Notes: generated by a model from the letters alone, not told the origin. Positions 7,866 to 16,518 are shown, counted from the first letter of the stretch. The stretch is 35,177 nt of DNA from an uncultured Eisenbergiella sp. (GCA_910585455.1 CAJUEL010000049.1:1-35177); one strand, 5' to 3'. Made by a program: numbers and translations.

Positions 7866-9497
7866 TCAGCCGTGCAGGGAAGGGCTGGCAATATACTTTT
7901 CCAGGGTCGAAGCCACCGCGCCGGGACCGGCGATCATTTCCGTAAAATAGCCGATGACAGCGTCCGCCATCCCTGCCTGAAAAAGATCTGCACCGAAGAT
8001 ATCGCTGCGTTTTAAAATGGGGGCAAGCAGCCCATGGGCATCGCAGGGCTGTCCCAGCCTGACATCGGCGACGACGGGCATCAGAACATCCAGCATCGGA
8101 TCCGGGCTGGGGGTGAAGGGGCGTCCGGCATCATCAATTCCCATCAGGTAACGCAGCCAGCCCGCGAACACCAGCGGGATTTTTTGAAGGCTCGATATAG
8201 AGAGCGTATCGGAGGACAGATACGCCTTGATCGTTTCCCCGAACCGGACCGGGAGCTTCTGCGAGGTATCGCAGGCGATCCGCTGCGGTGTATCGGGCAT
8301 GAAGGGATTGGGGATCCGGACCTGTAACACCTCATCGAGAAAGGCTTTGGGATCCAGAATGCCGGGGTTTATCACGACGGGAAGACCTTCCTCGTAGCCG
8401 ATGCTCTCTGCCAGCCCCTTTAATACGGGATTTTTCATTTCATCCGCGATCAGGGTATAGCCCAGCAGGCAGCCGAAAATTGCAAGGGCGGTATGCAGCG
8501 GGTTTAAACAGGTGCATACCTTCATTTTTTCCACCTTGTCCACGGTTTCCCGGGTGGTGTAGATGACGCCTGCCTGATCCAGAGGCGGCCTGCCGTTGGG
8601 AAAAGCGTCCTCTATGACCAGATACTGGGATTCCTCCGCGTTGACGAAGGGGGCGATCCAGGTGTTTTTGGCGGTGACAGTCTGCTCCAGATCATCGATG
8701 CGGTCCGCTTTCAGAAGCTTTTCCACGGCAGGATCCGGGCGGGGCGTGATTTTGTCGATCATGCTCCAGGGATAAGCGATTCTGGAGGCATCGCTCACAT
8801 AAGAAAGAAAAGCTTCTTCCACAAGGCCGTGATCGGACCAGGCTTTCGCGAAGGCGAGTATGGCGGTTTTCAGCTTATCCCCGTTATGGGAACAGTTATC
8901 CATGCTGACCAGGGAAAGAGGAAGCTGCCCGTGCAGATAGCGCGTATAGAGAAGCGATGCCACCTTGCCCAGGTAGCTTTGGGGCGTCCGGGGTCCGTTT
9001 GTAAAATCATATAAAATGGCGGGGATGGTTTCGCCTTTCCCGTCCGTAAGGCTGTAGCCCTTTTCCGTGATGGTAAAGCTAGCCATTTGCAGGCTGGGGG
9101 CTGAAAAAATTTCCTGTAAGCGGAAAAATGCGGCTTCATTTTGGCTGTCTAAGAGCAAAGACTCTGTGATGCTGCCGATGACCTTTTTTTCCATGCTGCC
9201 GTCCGATTTCAGGGTGACGAGAATGGAGTAATCGTCATGGGGATGGTACACCTTTTCGATGATTTCATAGTCGTAGCCTTCTGCCACGATCAGTCCGGTA
9301 TCGCATTTTCCTTCATCCAATAGCTGCTGCATCAGATTTGCCTGAAAGGCGCGGAAAATATTGCCCGCGCCGAAATGAATCCAGCGGGGCGACGCTTTTG
9401 TCGCAGCGGCGACGGTTTTTTTGTCAAAGGCGGGAAGTCGATAGCCCGCTTCCTGCCAGAAAGTGGTATTTTCTAATCCCTGTATGTTTAACTGCAT
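7866..9497 (-). CDS. uxuB: Mannitol dehydrogenase family oxidoreductase, probably D-mannonate oxidoreductase (fructuronate reductase)
   Basis: A 543-residue long-chain polyol dehydrogenase that would interconvert D-fructuronate and D-mannonate with NAD(H). The N-terminal Rossmann region shows IHFGAGNIFRAFQ (40-52). The substrate domain has the conserved DNCSHNGDKL segment, SMIDKITPRPD and the catalytic-region motif LNPLHTALAIFG with the family's Asn and His. Length fits UxuB (about 490-545). It lies 75 bases downstream of uxuA on the same strand, which makes uronate breakdown more likely than mannitol metabolism. The 30-bp palindrome at 9547 lies in the gap between the two genes. GGAAC/AGAG-type ribosome sites precede the start at 9497. 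Confidence 0.88.
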   Translation of the reverse strand: MQLNIQGLENTTFWQEAGYRLPAFDKKTVAAATKASPRWIHFGAGNIFRAFQANLMQQLLDEGKCDTGLIVAEGYDYEIIEKVYHPHDDYSILVTLKSDGSMEKKVIGSITESLLLDSQNEAAFFRLQEIFSAPSLQMASFTITEKGYSLTDGKGETIPAILYDFTNGPRTPQSYLGKVASLLYTRYLHGQLPLSLVSMDNCSHNGDKLKTAILAFAKAWSDHGLVEEAFLSYVSDASRIAYPWSMIDKITPRPDPAVEKLLKADRIDDLEQTVTAKNTWIAPFVNAEESQYLVIEDAFPNGRPPLDQAGVIYTTRETVDKVEKMKVCTCLNPLHTALAIFGCLLGYTLIADEMKNPVLKGLAESIGYEEGLPVVINPGILDPKAFLDEVLQVRIPNPFMPDTPQRIACDTSQKLPVRFGETIKAYLSSDTLSISSLQKIPLVFAGWLRYLMGIDDAGRPFTPSPDPMLDVLMPVVADVRLGQPCDAHGLLAPILKRSDIFGADLFQAGMADAVIGYFTEMIAGPGAVASTLEKYIASPSLHG

Positions 9498-9546
9498 GCT
9501 CTGTTCCTTTCTGTAAAGGGTTCTCTCCTGAACGGTTACGCTTTTT

Positions 9547-9576
9547 GTAACAGTTCAGCCAGGTCTGAACTGTTAC
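9547..9576. repeat. 30-bp palindrome of two terminal sequences, overlapping the uxuA stop codon
   Basis: Reads gtaacagttcagcc followed by aggtctgaactgttac, i.e. two 14-base ends of the large palindromic elements joined directly with no interior. It is bordered on each side by the direct repeat gcttttt (9540-9546 and 9577-9583). The uxuA stop codon (TAA, read on the minus strand from 9575-9573) lies inside it. A further degraded end (ctgaacggttac, about 9528-9539) lies to its left. It could be an excision scar of a large element, a minimal element, or a protein-binding site; the T-run on the right would also suit a terminator for plus-strand transcripts. Confidence 0.75.
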
Positions 9577-10634
9577 GCTTTTTCAATTGCCTCCCAGAGA
9601 CCGTTTAAATAAGCGGCGCCCAGCGCTCTGTCGTAAAGACCGTATCCGGGCATTGCCACCTCATCCCAGATCATGCGGCCATGGTCGGGGCGTATGGGAC
9701 CGGCAAAGCCGATGTCATGGAGCGCTTTCATGATTTCATACATGTCAAAGCTGCCGTCTGCCGACAGATGCGCCGCTTCTTCAAAATCTCCGGGATAGTT
9801 ATGCTTTAAGTTGCGCACATGGGCGAAGTGGATTCTGCCCTTTAACGCGCGGATCATGCCGGGAAGATCATTTTCCGGATTTGTGCCATAGGAGCCGGCA
9901 CAGAAGGTCACGCCGTTGTGCGGATTGTCCACCATCCGCATCATGCGCTGAATGTTGGGGAGGGTGATGATGATGCGGGGCAGGCCGAATACGCTCCAGG
10001 CGGGGTCGTCGGGGTGGATCGCCATATTGATATCGTATTTGTCACAGACGGGCATGATGGCTTCCAGAAAATATTTCAGGTTCGCAAACAGCTTTTCATC
10101 ATCCACATCCTGATACAGCGCAAATAATTCTTTGATTTTCGCCATGCGTTCTGGCTCCCAGCCGGGAAGGATGAAGCCGTTGGAATCGCCGAAGATGGAA
10201 TCGAACATTTTGGCAGGATCGATGCTGTCCACAGCCTTTTGATTATATGCCAGGACGGTGGAACCGTCAGGGCGGACTCTGGCAAGCTCTGTCCTGGTCC
10301 AGTCGAACACGGGCATGAAGTTATAGCACACCATGTGAATGTCCTGCTGCCCGAGCCGCTCCAGCGTTTTGATGTAATGGTCGATGTACATGTCCCGGTC
10401 AGGGGAGCCGGTTTTGATGGCGTCGTGGATGTTGACGCTTTCGATGCCGGAAATATGGAGACCGCTTTCTTCCACCTCTGCTTTCAGGCGGCGGATCGCT
10501 TCGGTTTCCCAGGTATCGCCGGGGGCGGTATCATACAGCGTGGTGATAACGCCGGTCACGCCCGGTATCTGCCTGATCTGTTTTAAGGTTACGGAGTCAA
10601 ATTTGCTGCCGTACCAGCGCAATGTCATTTCCAT
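9573..10634 (-). CDS. uxuA: Mannonate dehydratase
   Basis: A 353-residue TIM-barrel enzyme that dehydrates D-mannonate to 2-keto-3-deoxy-D-gluconate in glucuronate breakdown. The N-terminus MEMTLRWYG is chosen at 10634 because GAGGAAAAATT stands just before it; the open frame runs 195 codons further upstream without homology, so that extension is not real. Recognisable segments are IPGVTGVITTLYD, ESVNIHDAIKTG, CYNFMPVFDWTRT, MAIHPDDP, NGVTFCAGSYG, HFAHVRN and GPIRPDHGRMIW, which supply the metal-binding and catalytic His, Asp and Cys residues of the family. Length matches Gram-positive UxuA. The gene precedes uxuB. Uronate isomerase, KDG kinase/aldolase and a transporter are not in the window. 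Confidence 0.96.
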   Translation of the reverse strand: MEMTLRWYGSKFDSVTLKQIRQIPGVTGVITTLYDTAPGDTWETEAIRRLKAEVEESGLHISGIESVNIHDAIKTGSPDRDMYIDHYIKTLERLGQQDIHMVCYNFMPVFDWTRTELARVRPDGSTVLAYNQKAVDSIDPAKMFDSIFGDSNGFILPGWEPERMAKIKELFALYQDVDDEKLFANLKYFLEAIMPVCDKYDINMAIHPDDPAWSVFGLPRIIITLPNIQRMMRMVDNPHNGVTFCAGSYGTNPENDLPGMIRALKGRIHFAHVRNLKHNYPGDFEEAAHLSADGSFDMYEIMKALHDIGFAGPIRPDHGRMIWDEVAMPGYGLYDRALGAAYLNGLWEAIEKA

Positions 10635-10753
10635 AATTTTTCCTCGTTTCTGCCAGTTTATGTCCTGAGAATAGCATAGATTTGAATGCAAGAAAATTGC
10701 AGGAATTGCTTGATAGATTGTAAAAATTGCTTTATCATAAAGGAGAGATTTTT

Positions 10754-10783
10754 GTAATAGTTCAGACCTGTCTGTACTGTTAC
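10754..10783. repeat. 30-bp palindrome between divergent uxuA and the AraC regulator
   Basis: Reads gtaatagttcagac, a short centre, and gtctgtactgttac read as an imperfect inverted copy. It has the same length and ends as the palindrome at 9547 and is bordered by similar direct repeats (gattttt at 10747-10753, ggttttt at 10784-10790; 6 of 7 identical). Its place between divergent promoters, 40 bases before the AraC start, would also suit an operator. Confidence 0.7.
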
Positions 10784-10823
10784 GGTTTTTGGGTGTGCGG
10801 ACCGGACACGGGAGGAGGGACTT

Positions 10824-11726
10824 ATGCAGCGGGGAAAATTCCGGCAGATGGATGCGGAGGACGAGCGGCAGTTCATGCTGGCGGAGAACTACGAGATTAT
10901 GGAAAAAAACGGCGTCCCCGTGGGAGCGGTGCAGATGCACAGCCATGATTTTTATGAACTGTTGTATATAGAAGCGGGGGAAATGGCTTATCATGTGGAT
11001 AATCGTCTTTATCGGCTGCGGGAAGGAGACTTCGTGTTGATCAACCGGAACAGCCTGCACCATTATCAGCTGATTGCGGACGGACCCGAAAAGAGCAGCA
11101 GGCGCATTTTGCTGTGGGTTACGAGGGAATATATGCAGCAGCTTTCCGGAGAAAGGGTGGATTTGAGCGCCTGCTTTTGCAGGGGGGAGAGCCCGGTCTG
11201 GCACTTCCCGCGCAGGCACAGCAGGATGCTGGTGTCATTTCTGGCTGAACTGGCAGGGCTGCAGGAGGGCGCACAGGAGGAGCAGGGGGAAAATGACCTG
11301 ATAGGGCGATCCTATATGACGCTGTTTTTCGTCACGTTAAACAGGCTGTGCAGGGATCCGGCTTTCCTGTCCCGGGATGTGGAGCTGGTCTATGATCCGA
11401 TGGCGGCGCAGGTGCTTGCTTATATTGACGATCATCTGGAGCAGTCGCTTACGGTGGAGGAGCTTGCGGAGCAGGTCGCGCTGAGTAAATATTATTTTTT
11501 GCGGCGCTTTTATGCGGCTACCGGCATGACGGCGCATGAGGTTGTGATGAAAAAACGGCTGATGTATGCGTGCCGATTGATGGAAGAGGGGATGTCCGTT
11601 TCCGAGGCGTGGGGAAAATGCGGCTATAGAGATTATTCTTCCTTTTTTCGGAAATTTAAAAAAGAATTCGGAGTTTCCCCAAAGGAATTTCAGAAGCGGT
11701 GCAGTGAGTCCATGACGGCGACATAA
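10824..11726 (+). CDS. AraC-family transcriptional regulator with cupin sensor
   Basis: A 300-residue regulator. The N-terminal cupin-like domain (about 35-130) carries HSHDFYELLYIEAGEMAYHVDN and LREGDFVLINRNSLHHY, which form the sugar-binding beta-barrel in this group. The C-terminal domain (about 195-295) has two helix-turn-helix units: LTVEELAEQVALSKYYFLRRFYAATG and MSVSEAWGKCGYRDYSSFFRKFKKEFGVSP. GGGAGGAGGGACTT precedes the start. It diverges from uxuA across 189 bases and precedes the glycosidase/hydrolase genes, so it is the likely local regulator of uronate and glycoside use; the inducer is unknown. Confidence 0.93.
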   Translation: MQRGKFRQMDAEDERQFMLAENYEIMEKNGVPVGAVQMHSHDFYELLYIEAGEMAYHVDNRLYRLREGDFVLINRNSLHHYQLIADGPEKSSRRILLWVTREYMQQLSGERVDLSACFCRGESPVWHFPRRHSRMLVSFLAELAGLQEGAQEEQGENDLIGRSYMTLFFVTLNRLCRDPAFLSRDVELVYDPMAAQVLAYIDDHLEQSLTVEELAEQVALSKYYFLRRFYAATGMTAHEVVMKKRLMYACRLMEEGMSVSEAWGKCGYRDYSSFFRKFKKEFGVSPKEFQKRCSESMTAT

Positions 11727-11826
11727 GCCTTTCGGCAGATGCGTGGGTTAGTGGTTTAGTCTATACACGGCGGTTTATTTGGGTTATGATAATCTGTGAA
11801 ACGATACGACAGGAAAGGAGCGGAAA

Positions 11827-13374
11827 ATGAACGATCAGAAGCAGGTGGAAAAGTGGGGGATTTTTGAGGTGTCCTGCAAGGGTCCCGTAGAGGGGAACCC
11901 TTTTACGGATCAATGGATCCGGGGAACCTTTGTCGGCGGGACCGAGGAAGTTACGGCGGACGGCTTTTATGACGGGAACGGTATTTACAGAGTGCGGTTT
12001 ATGCCATCCTTTGAGGGAGAGTATCATTTCCGGCTGGAGGGAAGCTTTGCCCTGGAGGAAGTAGAGGGGACCTTTACTGTGGGCAGCCCTGCAAAGGATA
12101 ATCACGGACCGGTCCGCGTGGTCAATACCTGGCATTTTGCCTATGAGGACGCGACACCCTATTATTCGGTGGGAACGACCTGTTATGTCTGGGAATTGCA
12201 GGACGATGAGCGTATTGAACAGACCCTGAGAAGCCTGGAGGCGTCAGGCTTCAATAAAATCCGGTTCTGTATTTTCCCCAAGCACTATGATTATAACCTG
12301 GGAGAACCCCGTTCCTATCCTTATGAGGGGACTCCCATGGACAGCAGTGTGCTGACAAAGGATAATTTCTGGAACTATACCGGAAAGGCGGAAGGGAACT
12401 GCTGGGAGCTGGAACGGTTTTGCACAGAGCATTTTGCCCATATTGAAAAATGCATTCTCGCGTTGCAGCAAATTGGTGTGGAAGCGGATCTGATTCTGAT
12501 GCATCCGTATGACCGCTGGGGATTTTCCTGTATGACAGACAGGCAGGATGATCTGTATCTGAAATATGTGGTGGCGAGATTTTCCGCCTACCGCAATGTG
12601 TGGTGGTCTCTGGCGAATGAATACGATCTGATGGGGCATAAGACCGTGCAGGACTGGGAACGCTTTGCCGACATTATCTGCAAAAAGGATCCGTATCAGC
12701 ACCTGCGCTCCATTCATAATTGCGTGCATTTTTATGATCATACGCGCCCCTGGGTGACGCATTGCAGCATCCAGCGGCAGGATTTATATAAGAGCGCCGA
12801 GCTGGTGAATGAATGGAGAACCCGCTACCGAAAGCCAGTTGTGCTGGATGAGATCGCATACGAGGGAAATATTCAGTATGGATGGGGAAACATTACGGGA
12901 GAGGAAATGGTCAGACGTTTCTGGGAGGCGGCCTGCAGGGGCGGCTATCCGGGACATGGGGAAACCTATCTGGCCAAGGATGATATTTTGTGGTGGTCTC
13001 ACGGCGGGCTGTTGCATGGAGAGAGCTGGAAACGGGTGAAATTTCTGCATCGGATCATGTGCGAGACACCCGGCGTCGGCCTTAAGCCAAAAGGGCGGGA
13101 ATGGGATGAGATCTGTGCGGTTCCGGAAGATGACCGCGCGGCTTTTGAGACAGGGTATCACCTTTTTTACTATAGCTTCATGCGTCCATCCTTCCGGGAT
13201 TTTCATTTTGATGATGAACAGGAATATGTGGCGGAAGTGATCGATACCTGGAATATGACGATCGAAGAGGCAGGAAGCTTTACCGGAAAATTCCGTGTGA
13301 AGCTGCCGGGCAGACAGTATATGGCGATACGCATCAGGAAACGATGCTCTTTGGTATCAGAAAATGTGATATGA
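11827..13374 (+). CDS. Putative glycoside hydrolase, DUF5060 + DUF4038/DUF5605-like
   Basis: A 515-residue cytosolic protein (no signal peptide). Residues about 5-85 form a beta-sandwich of the DUF5060 type (KWGIFEVSCKGPVEGNPF, FYDGNGIYRVRFMPSFEGEY). Residues about 95-420 look like a TIM barrel of the DUF4038/apiosidase-like group, with the acid/base candidate in WWSLANEYD (N264, E265) and the nucleophile candidate E342 in VVLDEIAYEGN, the Asn-Glu and Glu arrangement of clan GH-A. The C-terminus (about 430-505) resembles the DUF5605 beta domain (EYVAEVIDTWNMTIEEAGSF). GGAAAGGAGCGGAAA precedes the ATG. As it is intracellular it should act on imported oligosaccharides. The exact linkage is not known; the nearby uxu genes hint at a uronic-acid-containing glycan. 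Confidence 0.82.
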   Translation: MNDQKQVEKWGIFEVSCKGPVEGNPFTDQWIRGTFVGGTEEVTADGFYDGNGIYRVRFMPSFEGEYHFRLEGSFALEEVEGTFTVGSPAKDNHGPVRVVNTWHFAYEDATPYYSVGTTCYVWELQDDERIEQTLRSLEASGFNKIRFCIFPKHYDYNLGEPRSYPYEGTPMDSSVLTKDNFWNYTGKAEGNCWELERFCTEHFAHIEKCILALQQIGVEADLILMHPYDRWGFSCMTDRQDDLYLKYVVARFSAYRNVWWSLANEYDLMGHKTVQDWERFADIICKKDPYQHLRSIHNCVHFYDHTRPWVTHCSIQRQDLYKSAELVNEWRTRYRKPVVLDEIAYEGNIQYGWGNITGEEMVRRFWEAACRGGYPGHGETYLAKDDILWWSHGGLLHGESWKRVKFLHRIMCETPGVGLKPKGREWDEICAVPEDDRAAFETGYHLFYYSFMRPSFRDFHFDDEQEYVAEVIDTWNMTIEEAGSFTGKFRVKLPGRQYMAIRIRKRCSLVSENVI

Positions 13375-13439
13375 TAGCTCGGATTTTGCCTATCTTTTTT
13401 TGCGGATCCTTTCTAAAATAAATCTGATGTTATCAGAAA

Positions 13440-13807
13440 ATAACAGTGCAGACAGGTCTGAACCAATGTCGTTCAGTTTAGCGGCAGGCGTCGGGAACAG
13501 AGCGGAGAAACGGCGGCGGAAGGGCGGGCAGGAGGGGAGAGACTGTTTCCGGTTGCTTTATCCGGGGCGGAGAAATTCCCAAAATGTCAGTATATTCCTG
13601 CCACAGGGCGCAATACTGTCTGAACGGAGTGAGTTTGTTGCGCCCTGTGGCGCTCAGGAATATCCTGGCATTTTGTGGAATTTCCCGCTTCGGATATCGC
13701 AACCGGAAACAGTCTCTCCCCTCCTGCCCGCCCTTCCGCCGCCGTTTCTCCGCTCTGTTCCCGGCGTTTGCCGCTGAACTGAATGACATTGAGGTCTGAA
13801 CTGTTAC
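13440..13807 (-). mobile_element. Palindromic element copy A, with terminal inverted sequences and 8-bp flanking repeat
   Basis: A 368-bp near-perfect palindrome between the glycosidase and esterase genes. Its ends are taacagtgcagac (left) and gtctgaactgttac (right), directly flanked by atcagaaa at 13432-13439 and 13808-13815, as a target-site duplication would be. The core pairs 13601-13613 with 13638-13650 (ccacagggcgcaa / ttgcgccctgtgg) across a loop that, read on the minus strand, gives aaactcactccgttc and the rest of the family loop. On that strand the arm ahead of the loop has a 4-nt bulge (agcg). Variable arm sequence still pairs, for example cagagcggagaaacggcgg with its complement near 13738. 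It ends 37 bases before the esterase start. A third atcagaaaa occurs at about 13356, so the flanking repeat is not unique locally. Open frames inside it occur on both strands with near-identical translations, as expected of a palindrome, and are not genes. Confidence 0.88.
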
Positions 13808-13844
13808 ATCAGAAAAACAGTTTCAGGAGAAAGGAAGGGAAGAA

Positions 13845-14813
13845 ATGCTTGAATGGAAAAAACTGACTGGAGAAGAAACCAATGTGGAGGAGGCGTTTCG
13901 GGCAGACTGGGAAGCGGAGAAAATCGATTTTTATGAGGATGTAGCCTATGGAATGGGCGGAGACCATCCCATGTATCTGGATCTGATGGTGCCGCAGGAA
14001 AAGACGGAGAAGAAGCGGCCCGTCATTATCTGGGTGCATGGCGGAGGCTGGAGCATTCCTGAGCTGACCAAAAAGTACCGCCCCGTCCATGCCCTGATAC
14101 AGGCCTGCCATATGGGCTTTGTCTGTGCGAGCATCGAGTATCGGCTGGTGACGGAAAAGCCGTTTCCCGCGCCCATAGAGGATTGCAAGTGCGCGGTACG
14201 CTTTCTGAAGGCACATGCGGAGGAACTGGGGATCGATCCGGAGGGCATCGGAATCTGGGGAGAGTCGGCCGGCGGCCAGCTGGCGGCGCTGGTGGGCGCT
14301 TCGTACGGGAACCCCCGTCTGGAGGGGAACGGCGGATGGTCAGAGTACAGCAGCAAGGTCAGGGCAGTCTGTGACTGGTATTGCGGCGGCGATATGACGC
14401 ATATGGGAGCGTATGCCTGCGAGCAGGTGCAGCAACGGGCTAGGGAGCTGGGAATCACGCTGACCCTGATGCCGCGTCAGATGGAGCAGGAAAATGCGAA
14501 AAAAGATGACGTGCAGGATGGTCTGTTTGTGCAGATGTTTGGCAAACCTGGAAAGGAAGCCCCTGAGCTTTCCATGGATATCAGCCCGATCTTTTATGTG
14601 GATCAAAAACAGCCGGCCTATCTTTTGATGCACGGTGATTCCGATCAGGCGGTGACGCCTCAGTTTTCCTATAACTTTTATGATGCGCTGCTCAAATACG
14701 GCCATGATGCCACCTTCGTTCTTGTGCCGCGGCAGGGGCACGGTTTCTTTAAAGGGCAGGGCTATTATGACATTGTTCTGAACTTTTTTTGGAAGAAACT
14801 GGTGACTGTTTAA
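13845..14813 (+). CDS. Alpha/beta-hydrolase, carboxylesterase of the hormone-sensitive-lipase/acetyl-esterase type
   Basis: A 322-residue cytosolic esterase. The oxyanion-hole motif HGGGW is at 65-69, the nucleophile S141 lies in GIWGESAGGQ, the acid is in LLMHGDSDQAVTPQFS and the catalytic His in PRQGHGFFKG. This order and the HGGG motif are those of the esterases that remove acetyl or short acyl groups from sugars. GGAAGGGAAGAA precedes the start. It lies behind the glycosidase gene with the palindromic element in between and ahead of a second hydrolase, so the set may deacylate and hydrolyse a decorated oligosaccharide. The substrate itself is an inference. Confidence 0.9.
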   Translation: MLEWKKLTGEETNVEEAFRADWEAEKIDFYEDVAYGMGGDHPMYLDLMVPQEKTEKKRPVIIWVHGGGWSIPELTKKYRPVHALIQACHMGFVCASIEYRLVTEKPFPAPIEDCKCAVRFLKAHAEELGIDPEGIGIWGESAGGQLAALVGASYGNPRLEGNGGWSEYSSKVRAVCDWYCGGDMTHMGAYACEQVQQRARELGITLTLMPRQMEQENAKKDDVQDGLFVQMFGKPGKEAPELSMDISPIFYVDQKQPAYLLMHGDSDQAVTPQFSYNFYDALLKYGHDATFVLVPRQGHGFFKGQGYYDIVLNFFWKKLVTV

Positions 14814-14820
14814 GTGGGAT

Positions 14821-14859
14821 TGCGCGTTTTGCGCGCGGAACGCGTGAAAACGTGGCGGT
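14821..14859 (+). repeat. Short dispersed repeat, copy 1
   Basis: tgcgcgtttt, a short variable part, then aaaacgtggcgg. A related string stands at 26687-26725 (tgcgcgttta ... aaaaacgtggcgg). Both lie just downstream of a metabolic gene. They may be remnants of one repeat family; function unknown. Confidence 0.4.
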
Positions 14860-14899
14860 AACAAAAACTGATCTGCCAACCGGACAAAAGGAGAAAAAT

Positions 14900-16408
14900 A
14901 TGATGCGGAAACCTGTTTATTATGAAGAGCTGCAGGAGATAGAAATCGCTCCGGTTCCGATTCCGGAGGTGACAGGACCGTTGCCGGATACGGTCAATTC
15001 GTATCCGTTCAACGCGGCGCACAGACAGCAGAGGCCAATCAATCTTGCCGATTTCGGGTATGTGGAAGAGGAATATATCATCAGCGGATATGCGAATGTA
15101 TATGAATATCACGATGTAGGGTTATATCCGAAGATACGTTGCAGGGACGGCAGATATTGTACGCGGATTCTGATTCGGCGGCCAGAGAAACCGGAGAAAC
15201 AAAGTGATTTTGCGATTCTGGAAATTTTTAATTATGCAGGCGCCGAGCGTGCCTTTGCGGGCTGGGGATATTGTAGCGAATACATGCTCTCCCGGGGGGA
15301 TGTATGGGTTGGGATCACCATGAAGCAGGGGGCTATTGACAAATTGAAAAACTTTGACGCTGAGCGCTATGAAAGGCTTGGCTTTCCCAATCCTGTCCCG
15401 AAGGAAAAAAGGCGCAGGGGACGTACTGTAATGGGAGCTGCCAATGTAGAGGATGAGGGAGAATTTGAAAACGGGCTTGCCTATGATGCCATGAGCCAGG
15501 TCGCGGCACTTTTAAAAGCAAAGTCGCCGCAGAACCCTTTGTACGGTAATGGCATCACCGGGAAGGCCGCCCGGTATGTGATCGGAATGGGAGCGTCGGG
15601 CTGCGATTTATCCCTGTATGCGGCAGCCCTGCAGCCCTTCGCCATGACGGACCAAAAAGCCCCCTGCTTCGACGGCTTCCATATCCATATGACCGGGTAT
15701 CCCGGTTTTATCAGCAATGGAGAGACGCGCTTTGAGGCCAACGATGACAGATGCAAAATCATGACCAATGTGCCTCTGGTATGGACCCAGACCATGGGGG
15801 ATATGCGGGGAGGCGGTGTGCATCCCAGCTATTCCTATATGTACCGCTGGCCTGACAGCGATCTGCCCGGACGGCAGCATCGGCAGTATGAGATTGCCGG
15901 CGCCGCCCTGGGAATGGACTGGGATATGGCGGTCTGTCCCTGTGCGGAGGATTTGCAGAAATATGACGGGGAAGGAAAGGAATACCCGCTTGAACGGACC
16001 GACGGAGAGATTCCGTTTCATTATGTGATACGTGCGGTGCTGGATCATTTGAAAAGATGGATCAGGGAAGGGGTTCCGGCTCCGAAATCCGCGTACCTTG
16101 AGATGGAGGGCGAATATCCGGACGCGGATTTTGTATTGGATGAACACGGGAATCCCCGGGGAGGTGTGCGTTCGCCTTATGTGGATGTTCCGACCTGCAC
16201 CTATACCTGGAAGGATGACCCGGGAGCCGTCCGCAATATCATCACTCCCTTTTCGCCAGAAAAGCTGAAAAGGCTGTATCCTACCCATGACGTATATGTG
16301 CGGAAGGTGGTCGTTTCCGTGATGGAGATGATCGGAAAGGGATTTCTCCTGCCGGAGGATGCGGCGGCAATCATTTTGGAGGCGATGGACACTGCTGTTT
16401 TGGAGTGA
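14900..16408 (+). CDS. Alpha/beta-hydrolase-domain protein, probably Abhydrolase_10-like
   Basis: A 502-residue protein starting MMRKPVYYEELQEIEI; the start at 14900 follows AAAGGAGAAAAAT, and the frame upstream is out of context. It resembles the large 'alpha/beta hydrolase domain' family: an N-terminal beta domain (EYIISGYANVYEYHDVGL, RILIRRPEKPEKQSDFAILEIFN), a conserved SRGDVWVGITMKQGAIDKLKNFD segment, a nucleophile-elbow-like VIGMGASGCDLSLYAAAL, and a C-terminal lid (YPTHDVYVRKVVVSVMEMIGKGFLLPEDAAAII). No signal peptide. It follows the esterase by 86 bases and probably shares its transcript. Enzymatic role is unproven; action on an ester of a carbohydrate or aromatic compound is possible. 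Confidence 0.75.
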   Translation: MMRKPVYYEELQEIEIAPVPIPEVTGPLPDTVNSYPFNAAHRQQRPINLADFGYVEEEYIISGYANVYEYHDVGLYPKIRCRDGRYCTRILIRRPEKPEKQSDFAILEIFNYAGAERAFAGWGYCSEYMLSRGDVWVGITMKQGAIDKLKNFDAERYERLGFPNPVPKEKRRRGRTVMGAANVEDEGEFENGLAYDAMSQVAALLKAKSPQNPLYGNGITGKAARYVIGMGASGCDLSLYAAALQPFAMTDQKAPCFDGFHIHMTGYPGFISNGETRFEANDDRCKIMTNVPLVWTQTMGDMRGGGVHPSYSYMYRWPDSDLPGRQHRQYEIAGAALGMDWDMAVCPCAEDLQKYDGEGKEYPLERTDGEIPFHYVIRAVLDHLKRWIREGVPAPKSAYLEMEGEYPDADFVLDEHGNPRGGVRSPYVDVPTCTYTWKDDPGAVRNIITPFSPEKLKRLYPTHDVYVRKVVVSVMEMIGKGFLLPEDAAAIILEAMDTAVLE

Positions 16409-16518
16409 TTCCTACGGGCAATGGGACAGGCAGTCGTGTCTGCGTAAGCAATTGGCGACTGCTGCAGGAATCCTATACGCATATATCGAAAAGTTGCTGT
16501 GCTTTGCAGCGTTTCACG

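Noticed and set aside
10635..11219. Long N-terminal extension of uxuA on the minus strand
   Set aside because: It overlaps the AraC gene, has no homology to mannonate dehydratase, and a good ribosome site supports the start at 10634.
13601..13650. Palindromic core as a simple rho-independent terminator
   Set aside because: No T-run follows, the pairing extends over more than 140 bases per arm, and the copies precede genes rather than end them.
13400..13789. Open frames of 125 and 103 residues on opposite strands within palindrome A, with almost the same translation
   Set aside because: A palindrome gives the same sequence on both strands; the identical peptides are an artefact, there is no ribosome site and no such frame is conserved in copies B-D.
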